The notes under the pieces: generated by a model | Seen by the model: the letters and a program-made list of their open reading frames with translations, nothing else | Database searches by the model: none | Told to the model about the DNA's origin: nothing | Translations under genes and position numbers: made by a program | NCBI RefSeq assembly: GCF_021165935.1 | Contig: NZ_CP088953.1 | Span: 2,527,501 to 2,591,500, forward strand | Direction: 5' to 3' | Source of the DNA: Microbulbifer elongatus | Lineage (GTDB): Bacteria; Pseudomonadota; Gammaproteobacteria; Pseudomonadales; Cellvibrionaceae | Length of the DNA stretch: 64,000 bases | Shown: piece after piece, positions 1-7,932 of the stretch | Numbering within the stretch: position 1 is the stretch's first letter | Layout of the letters: each line of letters starts with the position of its first letter

Positions 1-2
1 TG

Positions 3-557
3 GTACTCAGCATGACCGTGTTTGTTGACCTGATTACTGCGGTTGCGGCCGGTGTGGTACTGGCAGCGCTGGCCTATGTGAAGCAGGTGGCGAGCCTGCA
101 GATCGAGCGCCTGCGCAATTTACCCGAGCATCTGGATAGCGAGGAAGACAAAGCCATCCTGCAGCGTCACCGCGATCGTATTGCGCTCTTCGAGTTCAGC
201 GGTCCGCTGAGCTTCGGTGCGGCGGCCGATCTGGGTCACCATGTGCGCGAGCAGAGCAGTCAGCAGTCGCGGGTGCTGATTCTGAACTTCTCTTCGGTAC
301 CTTACCTCGATCTGTCTGCGGCCCTTGCGGTGGAGACGATCGCAGCGGACGCCAAGGACAGCGGCAAGCAGCTCTATCTGGCGGGCATGAACGAAGAGGT
401 GCACAAGGTATTGAAGGGCCTGAATGGCCGGATTCCTGCCTCGGGCACTTATGAGACCCTGAGCGAAGCGTTGAAAGCGGCGGAAGCGTCGATCGAATCG
501 ACCGCTGAAGTCGGTACGGACGATCTGAAGGGCTTGCCCAGCGGAGGTGCAGCCTGA
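3..557 (+). CDS. SulP-family anion transporter, C-terminal part with STAS domain (5' truncated by window)
   Basis: The reading frame is open to the left edge, so this is the end of a longer gene. The visible part starts with a last hydrophobic segment (TVFVDLITAVAAGVVLAAL, typical of the SulP membrane domain end). A cytoplasmic STAS domain follows, with the pattern FEFSGPLSFGAA, a strand LILNFSSVPYLDLSAA and an Asp-Leu-Ser at the site that resembles the anti-sigma antagonist phosphoserine loop. SulP proteins move sulfate, bicarbonate or similar anions; the substrate cannot be read from this fragment. The last 30 residues are a low-complexity tail. It is followed directly by a strong hairpin terminator and then by convergent lpxH. 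Confidence 0.85.
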   Translation, partial: VLSMTVFVDLITAVAAGVVLAALAYVKQVASLQIERLRNLPEHLDSEEDKAILQRHRDRIALFEFSGPLSFGAAADLGHHVREQSSQQSRVLILNFSSVPYLDLSAALAVETIAADAKDSGKQLYLAGMNEEVHKVLKGLNGRIPASGTYETLSEALKAAEASIESTAEVGTDDLKGLPSGGAA

Positions 558-580
558 TTGATTGGGCTGACATTGCGTAA

Positions 581-617
581 AACAAAAACGGGGCACATTC
601 AGTGCCCCGTTTTTGTT
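581..617. terminator. Bidirectional intrinsic terminator between the SulP gene and lpxH
   Basis: A 16-bp perfect inverted repeat (581-596 and 602-617) has a 5-nt loop, a GC core (CGGGGCAC) and A/T flanks. It therefore gives a run of U on either strand. It sits between two converging genes and can end both transcripts. Confidence 0.9.
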
Positions 618-648
618 TATCTGTCCGTCCGGCGTTTAACCGCGGGAA

Positions 649-1377
649 TCAGGGCTCAATAGGCCATTGTTCCAGCGACAGGCCGTTTTCATCTGCCCTG
701 GTGCACCACGCCAGCGCGCCCCAGTCCCCCAGCACGATACGCTCCGCCGCCTGGCCATTCGCGGTCAGCGCATGCCGGTCGGGTCGGTGCGTGTGTCCGT
801 GAATCAGGGTCTGGGTGTTATGGGATTCCATGACCTTGACCACTTCCTCCGGTGTGACATCCATGATGTCTTCGGCTTTCAGGCTGTTCATGGATTTTGA
901 GGTGGCGCGGATCTGCGCGGCAATCTGGCGGCGCTCCTCCAGGGACTTGGCAAGCAGCCCCTGCTGCCACAGCGGGTTACGGGCCTGCTGGCGGAATGCC
1001 ATATATTCCTGGTCGCGGGTACACAGGCTGTCGCCGTGCATCAGCAGGACCGGGTGGCCTGCCAGCTCCACCAGGCTGGGATCCGGGAGCAGGGTGGCGC
1101 CGCAGCGCCGGGCGAAGTCTTCACCCATCAGGAAATCCCGGTTGCCGTGCATCAGGTAGAGTGCCGGGCCGGAATCGGAATAGGTCCTGAGTTGGCGCGC
1201 AACTTCTTCGATCAGGGGAGCATCGTCGTCGTCTCCGATCCATACTTCGAAAAAGTCGCCGAGGATGTGCAGCGCTTCGGCGCCCGCCGCGGGCCCTTTC
1301 AGAAAGTCAAAAAAGGCCCGGGTGATATTCGGGCGGGATTCGTCCAGGTGCAGGTCTGAAATCAGGTAGGTTGCCAC
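649..1377 (-). CDS. lpxH: UDP-2,3-diacylglucosamine diphosphatase LpxH
   Basis: Lipid A pathway enzyme that hydrolyses UDP-2,3-diacylglucosamine to lipid X and UMP at the inner membrane face. The 242-residue length is normal for the family. The calcineurin-like metallophosphatase motifs are all present: D8-L-H10, G40-D41 (GDFFEVWIGDD), G78-N-R-D81 in HGNRDF, H114-G-D and H193-G-H-T-H197. It lies 49 bp downstream of ppiB on the same strand and is probably cotranscribed with it, an arrangement common in pseudomonads and relatives. The motif set and length make the identification secure. Confidence 0.95.
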   Translation of the reverse strand: MATYLISDLHLDESRPNITRAFFDFLKGPAAGAEALHILGDFFEVWIGDDDDAPLIEEVARQLRTYSDSGPALYLMHGNRDFLMGEDFARRCGATLLPDPSLVELAGHPVLLMHGDSLCTRDQEYMAFRQQARNPLWQQGLLAKSLEERRQIAAQIRATSKSMNSLKAEDIMDVTPEEVVKVMESHNTQTLIHGHTHRPDRHALTANGQAAERIVLGDWGALAWCTRADENGLSLEQWPIEP

Positions 1378-1426
1378 TGGTCTGCTCCGCCCGGTTTGGT
1401 GTGGTATGCGAGTATTCGGGATTCGC

Positions 1427-1936
1427 TTACTTGTCGGCGTAGGCGTCGGAGACGGTCACACCGGTAATTTCGATGGTCTCGGTGGGTACGTCCTGATGGA
1501 AGCCGTTGCTGCCGGTGGGAACGTCCTTGATCTTGTTGACCACGTCCATACCGTCGACCACCTTGCCGAATACACAGTAGCCCCAGCCCTGTGCGTCTTT
1601 GGCGCGGAAGTTCAGGAAGTCGTTGTCTTTCACGTTGATGAAAAACTGCGCGGTGGCGGAGTGTGGGTCCATGGTGCGTGCCATGGCCAGGGTGCCGGTG
1701 TCGTTCTTCAGGCCATTATCCGCTTCGTTCTCGATCGCGTCGCGGGTGGGCTTCTGGTCCATATTCGGGGTCATGCCGCCACCCTGGATCATGAAGTTGT
1801 TGATCACCCGGTGAAAGATGGTGCCGGTGTAAAAGTCGTCGCGGCAATACAGCAGGAAGTTGGCCGCGGTCTTCGGCGCCTTGTCAAAATCCAGTTCGAT
1901 GTTGATGTCGCCGTAGGTGGTGTGCAGAGTGATCAT
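1427..1936 (-). CDS. ppiB: Cytoplasmic cyclophilin-type peptidyl-prolyl isomerase PpiB
   Basis: Catalyses cis-trans isomerisation of proline peptide bonds. The protein has 169 residues and no signal peptide, as expected of the cytoplasmic cyclophilin. Cyclophilin motifs are clear: [13 protein letters not shown] holds the catalytic Arg (R43), and [17 protein letters not shown] and [13 protein letters not shown] are the core and C-terminal signatures. It is the first gene of the ppiB-lpxH unit and is divergent from glnS across a 164-bp region that must hold both promoters. Confidence 0.96.
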   Translation of the reverse strand: MITLHTTYGDINIELDFDKAPKTAANFLLYCRDDFYTGTIFHRVINNFMIQGGGMTPNMDQKPTRDAIENEADNGLKNDTGTLAMARTMDPHSATAQFFINVKDNDFLNFRAKDAQGWGYCVFGKVVDGMDVVNKIKDVPTGSNGFHQDVPTETIEITGVTVSDAYADK

Positions 1937-2057
1937 AAAATGTCCTGTCCGGGATCGGTTTGGGGCGGCATGATACTCTGTTCACAGTCCGACGCAAGCC
2001 GCGCAGCCCGGCGACTTACAAGCAGTGAAAACCCCATGCGGCGGCAGTCATCTGCGG

Positions 2058-2063
2058 TATAAT
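2058..2063 (+). promoter_or_regulatory. Likely -10 element of the glnS promoter
   Basis: A perfect TATAAT lies 37 bp upstream of the glnS ATG in the ppiB-glnS divergent region. No good -35 hexamer is found at 16-18 bp, so the site is supported by the -10 and its position only. Confidence 0.5.
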
Positions 2064-2100
2064 CCGCCGCTTACTTCGAGTTGTTGATTTAGAGAAAGCT

Positions 2101-3774
2101 ATGACATCCGAGAGCAAGCCCGCTCACTTCCTCCAGAACATCATTCGCGAAGACCTGGCCGAGGGCCGCGTCGAGCAATTGACTACCCGTTTCCCGCCGG
2201 AACCGAACGGTTACCTGCATATCGGTCACGCCAAATCCATCTGCCTGAATTTTGGTCTGGCGAATGAGTTTGGTGGTCAGTGCAACCTGCGCTTCGATGA
2301 TACCAACCCGGCCAAAGAAGAAGAGGAATATGTTGATGCCATCAAGCGCGACGTATCCTGGCTGGGGTTCCAGTGGGCGGGAGATGTGCGCTACACCTCG
2401 GACTACTTTGACCAGCTGCACCAGTGGGCCATCTACCTGATCGAGCAGGGCAAGGCCTATGTATGCGATCTGAATGCGGAGCAGGCTCGCGAGTACCGCG
2501 GCACCCTGAAAGAGCCGGGCAAGAACAGCCCGTACCGCGATCGCACGGTGGAAGAGAACCTGGACCTGTTCGCGCGCATGACCGCCGGCGAGTTCGACGA
2601 GGGTAGCTGCAGCCTGCGTGCCAAGATCGATATGGCGGCGCCGAACATCAACCTGCGCGACCCGATCATCTACCGGATCAAGAAAATGGCGCACCACCAG
2701 ACCGGTGACAAATGGTGCGTCTACCCGAGCTACGACTTCGCCCACGGTCAGTCTGATGCCATCGAAGGGATCAGCCACTCCATCTGCACCCTGGAGTTTG
2801 AAGACCACAAGCCGCTGTACGACTGGTTTATCGAAAACCTGCCGGTGCCGGCGCGCCCGCGCCAGTACGAGTTTGCCCGCCTGCACCTGAACTACACCGT
2901 GGTGTCCAAGCGCAAACTGAAGCAGCTGGTGGACGAGGGCTTTGTGGACGGCTGGGACGATCCGCGGATGCCGACCATTTCCGGTCTGCGTCGCCGCGGT
3001 GTGACCCCGGCTTCTATCCGTCAGTTCTGCGAAATGATCGGTGTTACCCGCTCCGACTCCACCGTTGATGTGGGCATGCTGGAATACGCGATCCGTGACG
3101 ACCTAGACAAAAACGCGCCTCGCGCCATGTGTGTGCTGAAGCCGCTCAAGGTGACCCTCACCAATTACCCGGAGGGGCAGCAGGAAATGCTGAGTGCCCC
3201 CGGCCACCCGGTGCGTGAAGACCTGCCGACGCGTGAGCTGCCGTTTACCAAAACCCTGTATATCGAACAGGAAGACTTCCGCGAGGAAGCCAACAAGAAA
3301 TACAAGCGACTGGTGCTGGGCAAAAAGGTGCGTCTGCGCAATGCCTACGTGATTCAGGCGGACGAAGTCATCAAGAACGATGCCGGAGACATTGTGGAAG
3401 TTCTGTGTTCCGTGGACCTGGATACCCTGGGTAAAGATCCGGCAGATGGCGTCAAGCCCAAGGGAGTTATTCACTGGGTGTCTGCGGACAACAACGTGGA
3501 CTGCGAGGTGCGCCTCTACGACCGCCTGTTCAACGAAGAGTCCCCGGATGTCGGCGACAAGAACTTCCTGGAGTCCGTCAACCCGGACAACCTGGAGGTG
3601 CTGACTGGCTGTAAAGCCGAAATCGGCCTCGCCGAAGCGCAGCCGGAAAAAGGCTATCAGTTCGAGCGCAACGGTTATTTCTGCCGCGACAGCAAATACG
3701 GCACGCCGGAAAAGCCGGTGTTCAACCGCACTATCGGGTTGCGTGATAGCTGGGCCAAAGAACAAAACAAGTAA
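2101..3774 (+). CDS. glnS: Glutaminyl-tRNA synthetase
   Basis: Class I aminoacyl-tRNA synthetase that charges tRNA-Gln with glutamine. The 557 residues match the family. The class I signature is present as [15 protein letters not shown] (HIGH at 40-43), and the KMSKS equivalent is VVSKRKL (267-273), the form typical of Gln[11 protein letters not shown] and the C-terminal anticodon-binding beta-barrels are also recognisable. It starts with ATG after AGAGAAAGCT, is divergent from ppiB and precedes cysS, a conserved gammaproteobacterial order. A palindromic repeat separates it from cysS. Confidence 0.98.
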   Translation: MTSESKPAHFLQNIIREDLAEGRVEQLTTRFPPEPNGYLHIGHAKSICLNFGLANEFGGQCNLRFDDTNPAKEEEEYVDAIKRDVSWLGFQWAGDVRYTSDYFDQLHQWAIYLIEQGKAYVCDLNAEQAREYRGTLKEPGKNSPYRDRTVEENLDLFARMTAGEFDEGSCSLRAKIDMAAPNINLRDPIIYRIKKMAHHQTGDKWCVYPSYDFAHGQSDAIEGISHSICTLEFEDHKPLYDWFIENLPVPARPRQYEFARLHLNYTVVSKRKLKQLVDEGFVDGWDDPRMPTISGLRRRGVTPASIRQFCEMIGVTRSDSTVDVGMLEYAIRDDLDKNAPRAMCVLKPLKVTLTNYPEGQQEMLSAPGHPVREDLPTRELPFTKTLYIEQEDFREEANKKYKRLVLGKKVRLRNAYVIQADEVIKNDAGDIVEVLCSVDLDTLGKDPADGVKPKGVIHWVSADNNVDCEVRLYDRLFNEESPDVGDKNFLESVNPDNLEVLTGCKAEIGLAEAQPEKGYQFERNGYFCRDSKYGTPEKPVFNRTIGLRDSWAKEQNK

Positions 3775-3791
3775 GTTTACCCGTCGGGATT

Positions 3792-3868
3792 GGTGGATGC
3801 GCTGCGCTTATCCACCCTACGGCCATGGGTTTTGTATTTGTAGGGCGGATAAGCGAAGCGCATCCACC
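3792..3868. repeat. Intergenic inverted repeat of the GGTGGATGCGC...CTTATCC type
   Basis: Two 29-nt arms (3792-3820 and 3840-3868) are reverse complements at 27 of 29 positions, with a 19-nt centre. They form a long hairpin between glnS and cysS. The sequence type (GGTGGATGCGCTGCGCTTA arm) is a widespread bacterial intergenic palindrome and encodes nothing. It could act as an mRNA-stabilising or attenuating hairpin between the two synthetase genes; that role is inference. Confidence 0.8.
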
Positions 3869-3911
3869 GTCCGTTACCGAAAAGCCACAAAATCAGAAAC
3901 AGCGAGAACCG

Positions 3912-5285
3912 ATGTCTCTCAAGGTTTACAACACCTTCTCCGGTGAAAAGGAAATCTTCACGCCCATTCAGGAAAACCGCGTGCGTATGTACGTGTGCGG
4001 CCCGACCGTGTACAACCGTGTGCACATCGGCAATGCGCGCCCGGCGGTGGTGTTCGATACACTCTATCGCGTGCTGAAAAGCCTCTACAGCGACGTGGTG
4101 TACGCGCGCAACATTACCGATATCGACGACAAGATCATGAAGGCCGCGCGGGACAACGGCGAAGAAATCGGCGCTCTCAGCGCGCGCTTTGCCCAGGCCT
4201 ATTTCGAGGATATGCAGGCGCTGAATACCCTGCAGCCAGATGTTACCCCTTACGCTACCCAGCACCTGCCGGAAATGATCGCCATGATCGAGGCGCTGGT
4301 GGAAAAAGGGCATGCGTACGCTGCAGAGGGCCACGTGCTCTTCGCAGTGCAGTCTATGGACGACTACGGCAAACTCTCCAAGCGTTCTCTCGACGACATG
4401 CTCGCCGGCGCCCGAGTGGAAGTGGCACCGTATAAGAGATACGCCGGGGATTTTGTGCTGTGGAAGCCGTCGTCAGAAGACGAGCCCGGTTGGGAGAGCC
4501 CCTGGGGCCGCGGTCGCCCGGGCTGGCACCTGGAGTGCTCGGCCATGATCAAAAAGCACCTCGGGGATACCATCGATATCCACGGCGGTGGTCGCGACCT
4601 GACCTTTCCGCACCACGAAAACGAAATCGCCCAGAGCTGCTGTGCCAACGGCAAAGAGTTTGTGCGTTACTGGATGCACAACGGCTACGTCAACATCGAC
4701 GGCGAGAAAATGTCCAAATCCCTGGGCAACTTCCGCATGGTCAATGACCTGCTGCAACAGTACCCCGGCGAAGTACTGCGCTTCGCACTGCTCTCCGCCC
4801 ACTACCGTTCCGAACTGAATTTCAGCGCGGACCTGCTGGATCAGGCCTGGCGCACCCTTGATGGCCTCTACGGTGCACTGCGCGAAACCCAGTCGGTGGA
4901 AGCGGCCGAAGCGAACCTAGAGGGCACTGCCTTTATCGAGGCCCTGCACGATGACCTGAATACCCCCATTGCCATCAGCGAATTGCACCAGCTCGCCCGC
5001 GAGCTGAACAAAGCCGCTGACGCCGACAAGCCCGCGCTCAAGGGCCAGTTGCTCGCGGCCAGCGAGATGCTGGGTATCCTGCAGATGGATGCGGAAGCCT
5101 GGTTCAAGCAATCCCGCGGCGGCGATGAGATCAGCGAAGACGAGATCGAGGCCCTGATCGCCGAGCGCCAGCAGAGCAAGAAAGACAAAAACTTCGCCCG
5201 CGCCGACGAGATCCGCGAGGAGCTGAAGGCCAAGGGTGTGGTTTTGGAAGACAGCCGCGAAGGCACCAAGTGGCGTCGAGAGTAA
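3912..5285 (+). CDS. cysS: Cysteinyl-tRNA synthetase
   Basis: Class I synthetase that charges tRNA-Cys. The open frame begins further upstream inside the palindromic repeat. The ATG at 3912 ([14 protein letters not shown]) is chosen because it matches family N-termini and gives 457 residues. C29 in [10 protein letters not shown] is the first zinc ligand, HIGN is at 38-41 and KMSKS is exact at 266-270 ([11 protein letters not shown]). The C-terminal DALR-type helical domain ends with the usual [17 protein letters not shown] segment. The palindrome between it and glnS lies in its leader. Confidence 0.97.
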   Translation: MSLKVYNTFSGEKEIFTPIQENRVRMYVCGPTVYNRVHIGNARPAVVFDTLYRVLKSLYSDVVYARNITDIDDKIMKAARDNGEEIGALSARFAQAYFEDMQALNTLQPDVTPYATQHLPEMIAMIEALVEKGHAYAAEGHVLFAVQSMDDYGKLSKRSLDDMLAGARVEVAPYKRYAGDFVLWKPSSEDEPGWESPWGRGRPGWHLECSAMIKKHLGDTIDIHGGGRDLTFPHHENEIAQSCCANGKEFVRYWMHNGYVNIDGEKMSKSLGNFRMVNDLLQQYPGEVLRFALLSAHYRSELNFSADLLDQAWRTLDGLYGALRETQSVEAAEANLEGTAFIEALHDDLNTPIAISELHQLARELNKAADADKPALKGQLLAASEMLGILQMDAEAWFKQSRGGDEISEDEIEALIAERQQSKKDKNFARADEIREELKAKGVVLEDSREGTKWRRE

Positions 5286-5310
5286 TGTCCGGCTGAGCAC
5301 CACATACACC

Positions 5311-5405
5311 GTCATGCCGGCACAGAGCCTGTGCCGGACTTGATCCGGTACCGGTATCCAGTTCGAAGCTCCGCAGCCTGGATTCCGGCATGCGCCGGAA
5401 TGACG
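5311..5405. repeat. Dispersed palindromic repeat (CCGGATCAAGTCCGG family), copy 1
   Basis: A 95-bp intergenic element with complementary ends (GTCATGCCGGC... and ...GCCGGAATGAC) and internal CCGGCACAGAGCCTGTGCCGG and GGATCCGG-like pieces. Related copies lie at 7794-7886 and 11581-11787. It is a REP/MITE-like hairpin element between cysS and the DUF3012 gene. Confidence 0.85.
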
Positions 5406-5436
5406 AAACAAAAGATAAAAACTAGAGAAAACGACC

Positions 5437-5625
5437 ATGAAAAAAATCTTCACAGTTGCGTCCATCCTCTCCGCCGCTTTCCTGCTCACCGCCTGTGAAC
5501 CCAAGCGTGGTTCCGATGCCTGGTGCAAGAAAATGGATGAAACCCCGAAGGGCGACTGGAGCTTCAAAGACGCCGGTGACTACACTAAATTCTGTGTGCT
5601 GAACCAGAAACCTGAAGACCAGTAA
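5437..5625 (+). CDS. Small DUF3012-type lipoprotein
   Basis: A 62-residue protein with a lipoprotein signal: Lys-Lys n-region, hydrophobic core and lipobox LLTAC with the lipidated Cys at 20. The mature part is about 43 residues with conserved WCKKMDETPKGDW and DAGDYTKFCVL, which I recognise as the DUF3012 pattern. The two remaining Cys (in WCKK and FCVL) could pair in the periplasm. The function of the family is unknown. It has an AGAGAAAACGACC leader and its own spacing from the mks genes that follow, so it may be monocistronic. Confidence 0.85.
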   Translation: MKKIFTVASILSAAFLLTACEPKRGSDAWCKKMDETPKGDWSFKDAGDYTKFCVLNQKPEDQ

Positions 5626-5652
5626 ACTGACCTCTGACCGGAAGCCTGCCCG

Positions 5653-7092
5653 TTGTTCTTTGCAGATTCCTACCAGCACTTCTTCCGCCCGCTCACCGGC
5701 AAATACCGTGAGCAGGTGGTCGAATGCCTGCGCCTGTTATACGAGCGCCTGTACACTGCCAAGGCGGACTACGGCGAGTCGCTCACCCGCGAACAGATTC
5801 TGGAAATCTTTTCCGAGGCCCTGACCCGAGCCCCGCAGCTGGACAGCGACGGCAGTGCGGAGCCGGAAGGGCGCTTTCGCGGTTTGCGCGAGCAGTCCGT
5901 CTGGGTGCTGAACAGTCTGGTGGAGTTTGGCTGGCTGGAGAAGCTGGTGGACACCGCCACGCTTACCATCTCTTATCCCTTCAGCCGGCGCGGTCGGCTG
6001 TTTACCCAGCCGCTGGTGGAGCTGAACAGCACCCGCGTGCGCACCCGCCACCGCAACACCCGCAATACGCTCAACTCCCTGGAAGCCTTCGCCAATCGCG
6101 GGGAGGTTTACGACCTGATCGACGCCTGGGAGTATTCCGAGCGCATCGTCGCCGATTTCACGGATATGATCGCGGAGCTGGAAGAGCGCAAACGGGAAAT
6201 GGTGCGCGAGGTGGAAGCGCAGATTCTGGTGCAGCAGGCTACCGACGAATTTTTCTCGTTTATGGAGAGCCGCTTCCAGCCAGGCCTGGCGATTCGCCTT
6301 TCCGCCGACAGTGTGGAAAAGCACCGCGACAGCATCAGTCGGGTCATCGGTCAGATTCGTCGCAAAGACAACAACAGAAAGGCCGAGTGGGAGCAGCGTC
6401 TGCGCCAGCAGCTCCCGGAGCTGCACGCCGAGGGGCAGTCGGTCCTTTGGTTGATGCTGGACACCATCGAAGACCGTATGCGCCGCGCCTGTGAGGTAAA
6501 ACTCCCGGCATTGCGCCAGGCCCTGCAGGGCTTTACCAAGCGCGCGGAGATCATAATCCGCCAGCTGAGTTACCTGCAGAGTAGCACCGAAGGGGCCTTC
6601 ACCGATCTGTGCCAGGAACTGGGTACAAACAGCGAGCGCGACCAATTACTCGGCAGGCTGGGCAGTGATCTCGCCGCCTTCCAGTTGCGGTTGTACGACC
6701 CGAAGCAGACACAATTGTGGCAGCGCAACCGCCGCCAGCCCGTCAACACCCTGGTGGAAGACATAGTGCCTATCGATGACGACAGGCAGCGTGGCATCGT
6801 CTTACAGCAACTGTTGGATCAAGCATTCAACTTTAACAGTAGTGACCTGCGCAATTATTTGAGCAGTGCTTTGCGCGCGGGAAAATCGGTCAGTAGTCGC
6901 GATCTGCCACTCACCAACGCCCGCGACCTGCTTGCCATGAGCCATGCCCTGGAAGCGGCGGCTGTGTCCCAGGATGGCAGTGGCCCCTTTGTGGAAGTGA
7001 CCTTTACCGGTGAGACCGCCAGTAACGATTACTTCGAGCAATTTGATGAATACACGCTTGAATTGAAAACCGAGTCAGAAAATCGTGATTGA
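5653..7092 (+). CDS. mksF: MksF-like kleisin subunit of a MukBEF-like SMC complex
   Basis: First gene of a three-gene condensin set. Kleisins bridge the SMC head domains and bind the MksE/MukE subunit. The 479-residue protein is largely helical. Its N-terminal winged-helix-like part (MFFADSYQHFFRPLTGKYREQVVECL) matches my memory of MksF/JetA N-termini, and a central coiled segment is around 180-330. The start is TTG at 5653, with GGAAG about 7 nt upstream. Its end overlaps mksE by 8 bp, a sign of translational coupling. The call rests on operon logic (kleisin, small winged-helix subunit, SMC) as much as on the sequence. Confidence 0.8.
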   Translation: MFFADSYQHFFRPLTGKYREQVVECLRLLYERLYTAKADYGESLTREQILEIFSEALTRAPQLDSDGSAEPEGRFRGLREQSVWVLNSLVEFGWLEKLVDTATLTISYPFSRRGRLFTQPLVELNSTRVRTRHRNTRNTLNSLEAFANRGEVYDLIDAWEYSERIVADFTDMIAELEERKREMVREVEAQILVQQATDEFFSFMESRFQPGLAIRLSADSVEKHRDSISRVIGQIRRKDNNRKAEWEQRLRQQLPELHAEGQSVLWLMLDTIEDRMRRACEVKLPALRQALQGFTKRAEIIIRQLSYLQSSTEGAFTDLCQELGTNSERDQLLGRLGSDLAAFQLRLYDPKQTQLWQRNRRQPVNTLVEDIVPIDDDRQRGIVLQQLLDQAFNFNSSDLRNYLSSALRAGKSVSSRDLPLTNARDLLAMSHALEAAAVSQDGSGPFVEVTFTGETASNDYFEQFDEYTLELKTESENRD

Positions 7093-7789
7093 ACAGGCAT
7101 TGGAAGAAGCACTGGCCCAGTGCAAGTTGACCCGCAACGAATTCTCCGAGCTGCTGGTGCGCCTGCTGGATTACGGAGTGATCTGCCGGGACGAAAGTAA
7201 TGTGGAGACGGTACTGTACGACCGCTTCCAGCGCTGCGAGCCGCTGATCCGCGAGTGGATTGCCCCGCTGGGCCTGCGCCTGCAGCACGACAGCCGCTTT
7301 CAGTTTATCCGCGTCTATCCGCCGGGGGCGGAAGTTCCCGGTATGCCGGATCAGGAGGAGCCGCACCACGGTGGCTTCCGCGCACGCCTGTCTCAACAGG
7401 AGGTGGCGGCGATTCTGGTGTTGCGGGTGGAGTACGACAAATCTCTGCGGGAAGGGCAGGTAGACGACCAGGGGTGCGTGGCACTGACACTGGAAGCCCT
7501 TGAACTCGGCCTGCGCAATCTGCTGAAAATGTCCCTTCCGGACAAGCTCGCCGAGCGCAAACAGCTCCTGAAAAAGCTCCGTCAGCTGCGCCTGATCCAG
7601 TTTAACGGCGAAGACAGCGAGGCCGTGGCCGAAACCCTGTTGCGGGTGCGGCCGACCATTGCGCAGTTTGTCAGTGAATCCGCGCTGGCGCAGTTGCTGG
7701 AGAGCGATACGTCGAATGACGAGGTGGAGCAAGTCGAGCGGATTACTCCGGCTAGCGAAGATCACAGCCTCTTCGCCACTGAACAATAG
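7085..7789 (+). CDS. mksE: MksE-like condensin subunit (DUF4194 type)
   Basis: A 234-residue subunit that in Mks/MukBEF complexes binds the kleisin as a dimer of winged-helix domains. It starts with GTG at 7085, inside the end of mksF. Recognisable pieces are the N-terminal FSELLVRLLDYGVICRDE, a central LSQQEVAAILVLRVEYDKSL and a helix-rich KLAERKQLLKKLRQLRLIQF, followed by an acidic tail. The ORF ends 5 bp before a dispersed palindromic repeat, which separates it from mksB by 143 bp. This is unusual for subunits of one complex. Confidence 0.8.
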   Translation: MIEQALEEALAQCKLTRNEFSELLVRLLDYGVICRDESNVETVLYDRFQRCEPLIREWIAPLGLRLQHDSRFQFIRVYPPGAEVPGMPDQEEPHHGGFRARLSQQEVAAILVLRVEYDKSLREGQVDDQGCVALTLEALELGLRNLLKMSLPDKLAERKQLLKKLRQLRLIQFNGEDSEAVAETLLRVRPTIAQFVSESALAQLLESDTSNDEVEQVERITPASEDHSLFATEQ

Positions 7790-7793
7790 TACC

Positions 7794-7886
7794 GTCATTC
7801 CGGCGCAGAGCCTGAGCCGGACTTGATCCGGTATCGGCATCCAGTGCTACGTAGTGCTGGATGCCGGATCAAGTCCGGCATCACGA
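7794..7886. repeat. Dispersed palindromic repeat, copy 2, inside the mks operon
   Basis: A 93-bp element with the same CCGGACTTGATCCGG and CCGGATCAAGTCCGG cores as the copies at 5311 and 11581. The two cores are in inverted orientation around a perfect TGCTACGTAGTGCT-type centre, so the RNA folds into one long hairpin between mksE and mksB. It may lower or process the mksB part of the transcript (inference). Confidence 0.88.
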
Positions 7887-7932
7887 CAGCGCATCTGCCA
7901 ACGAGAAAAATTAAACCGAGCACACGAAACGT

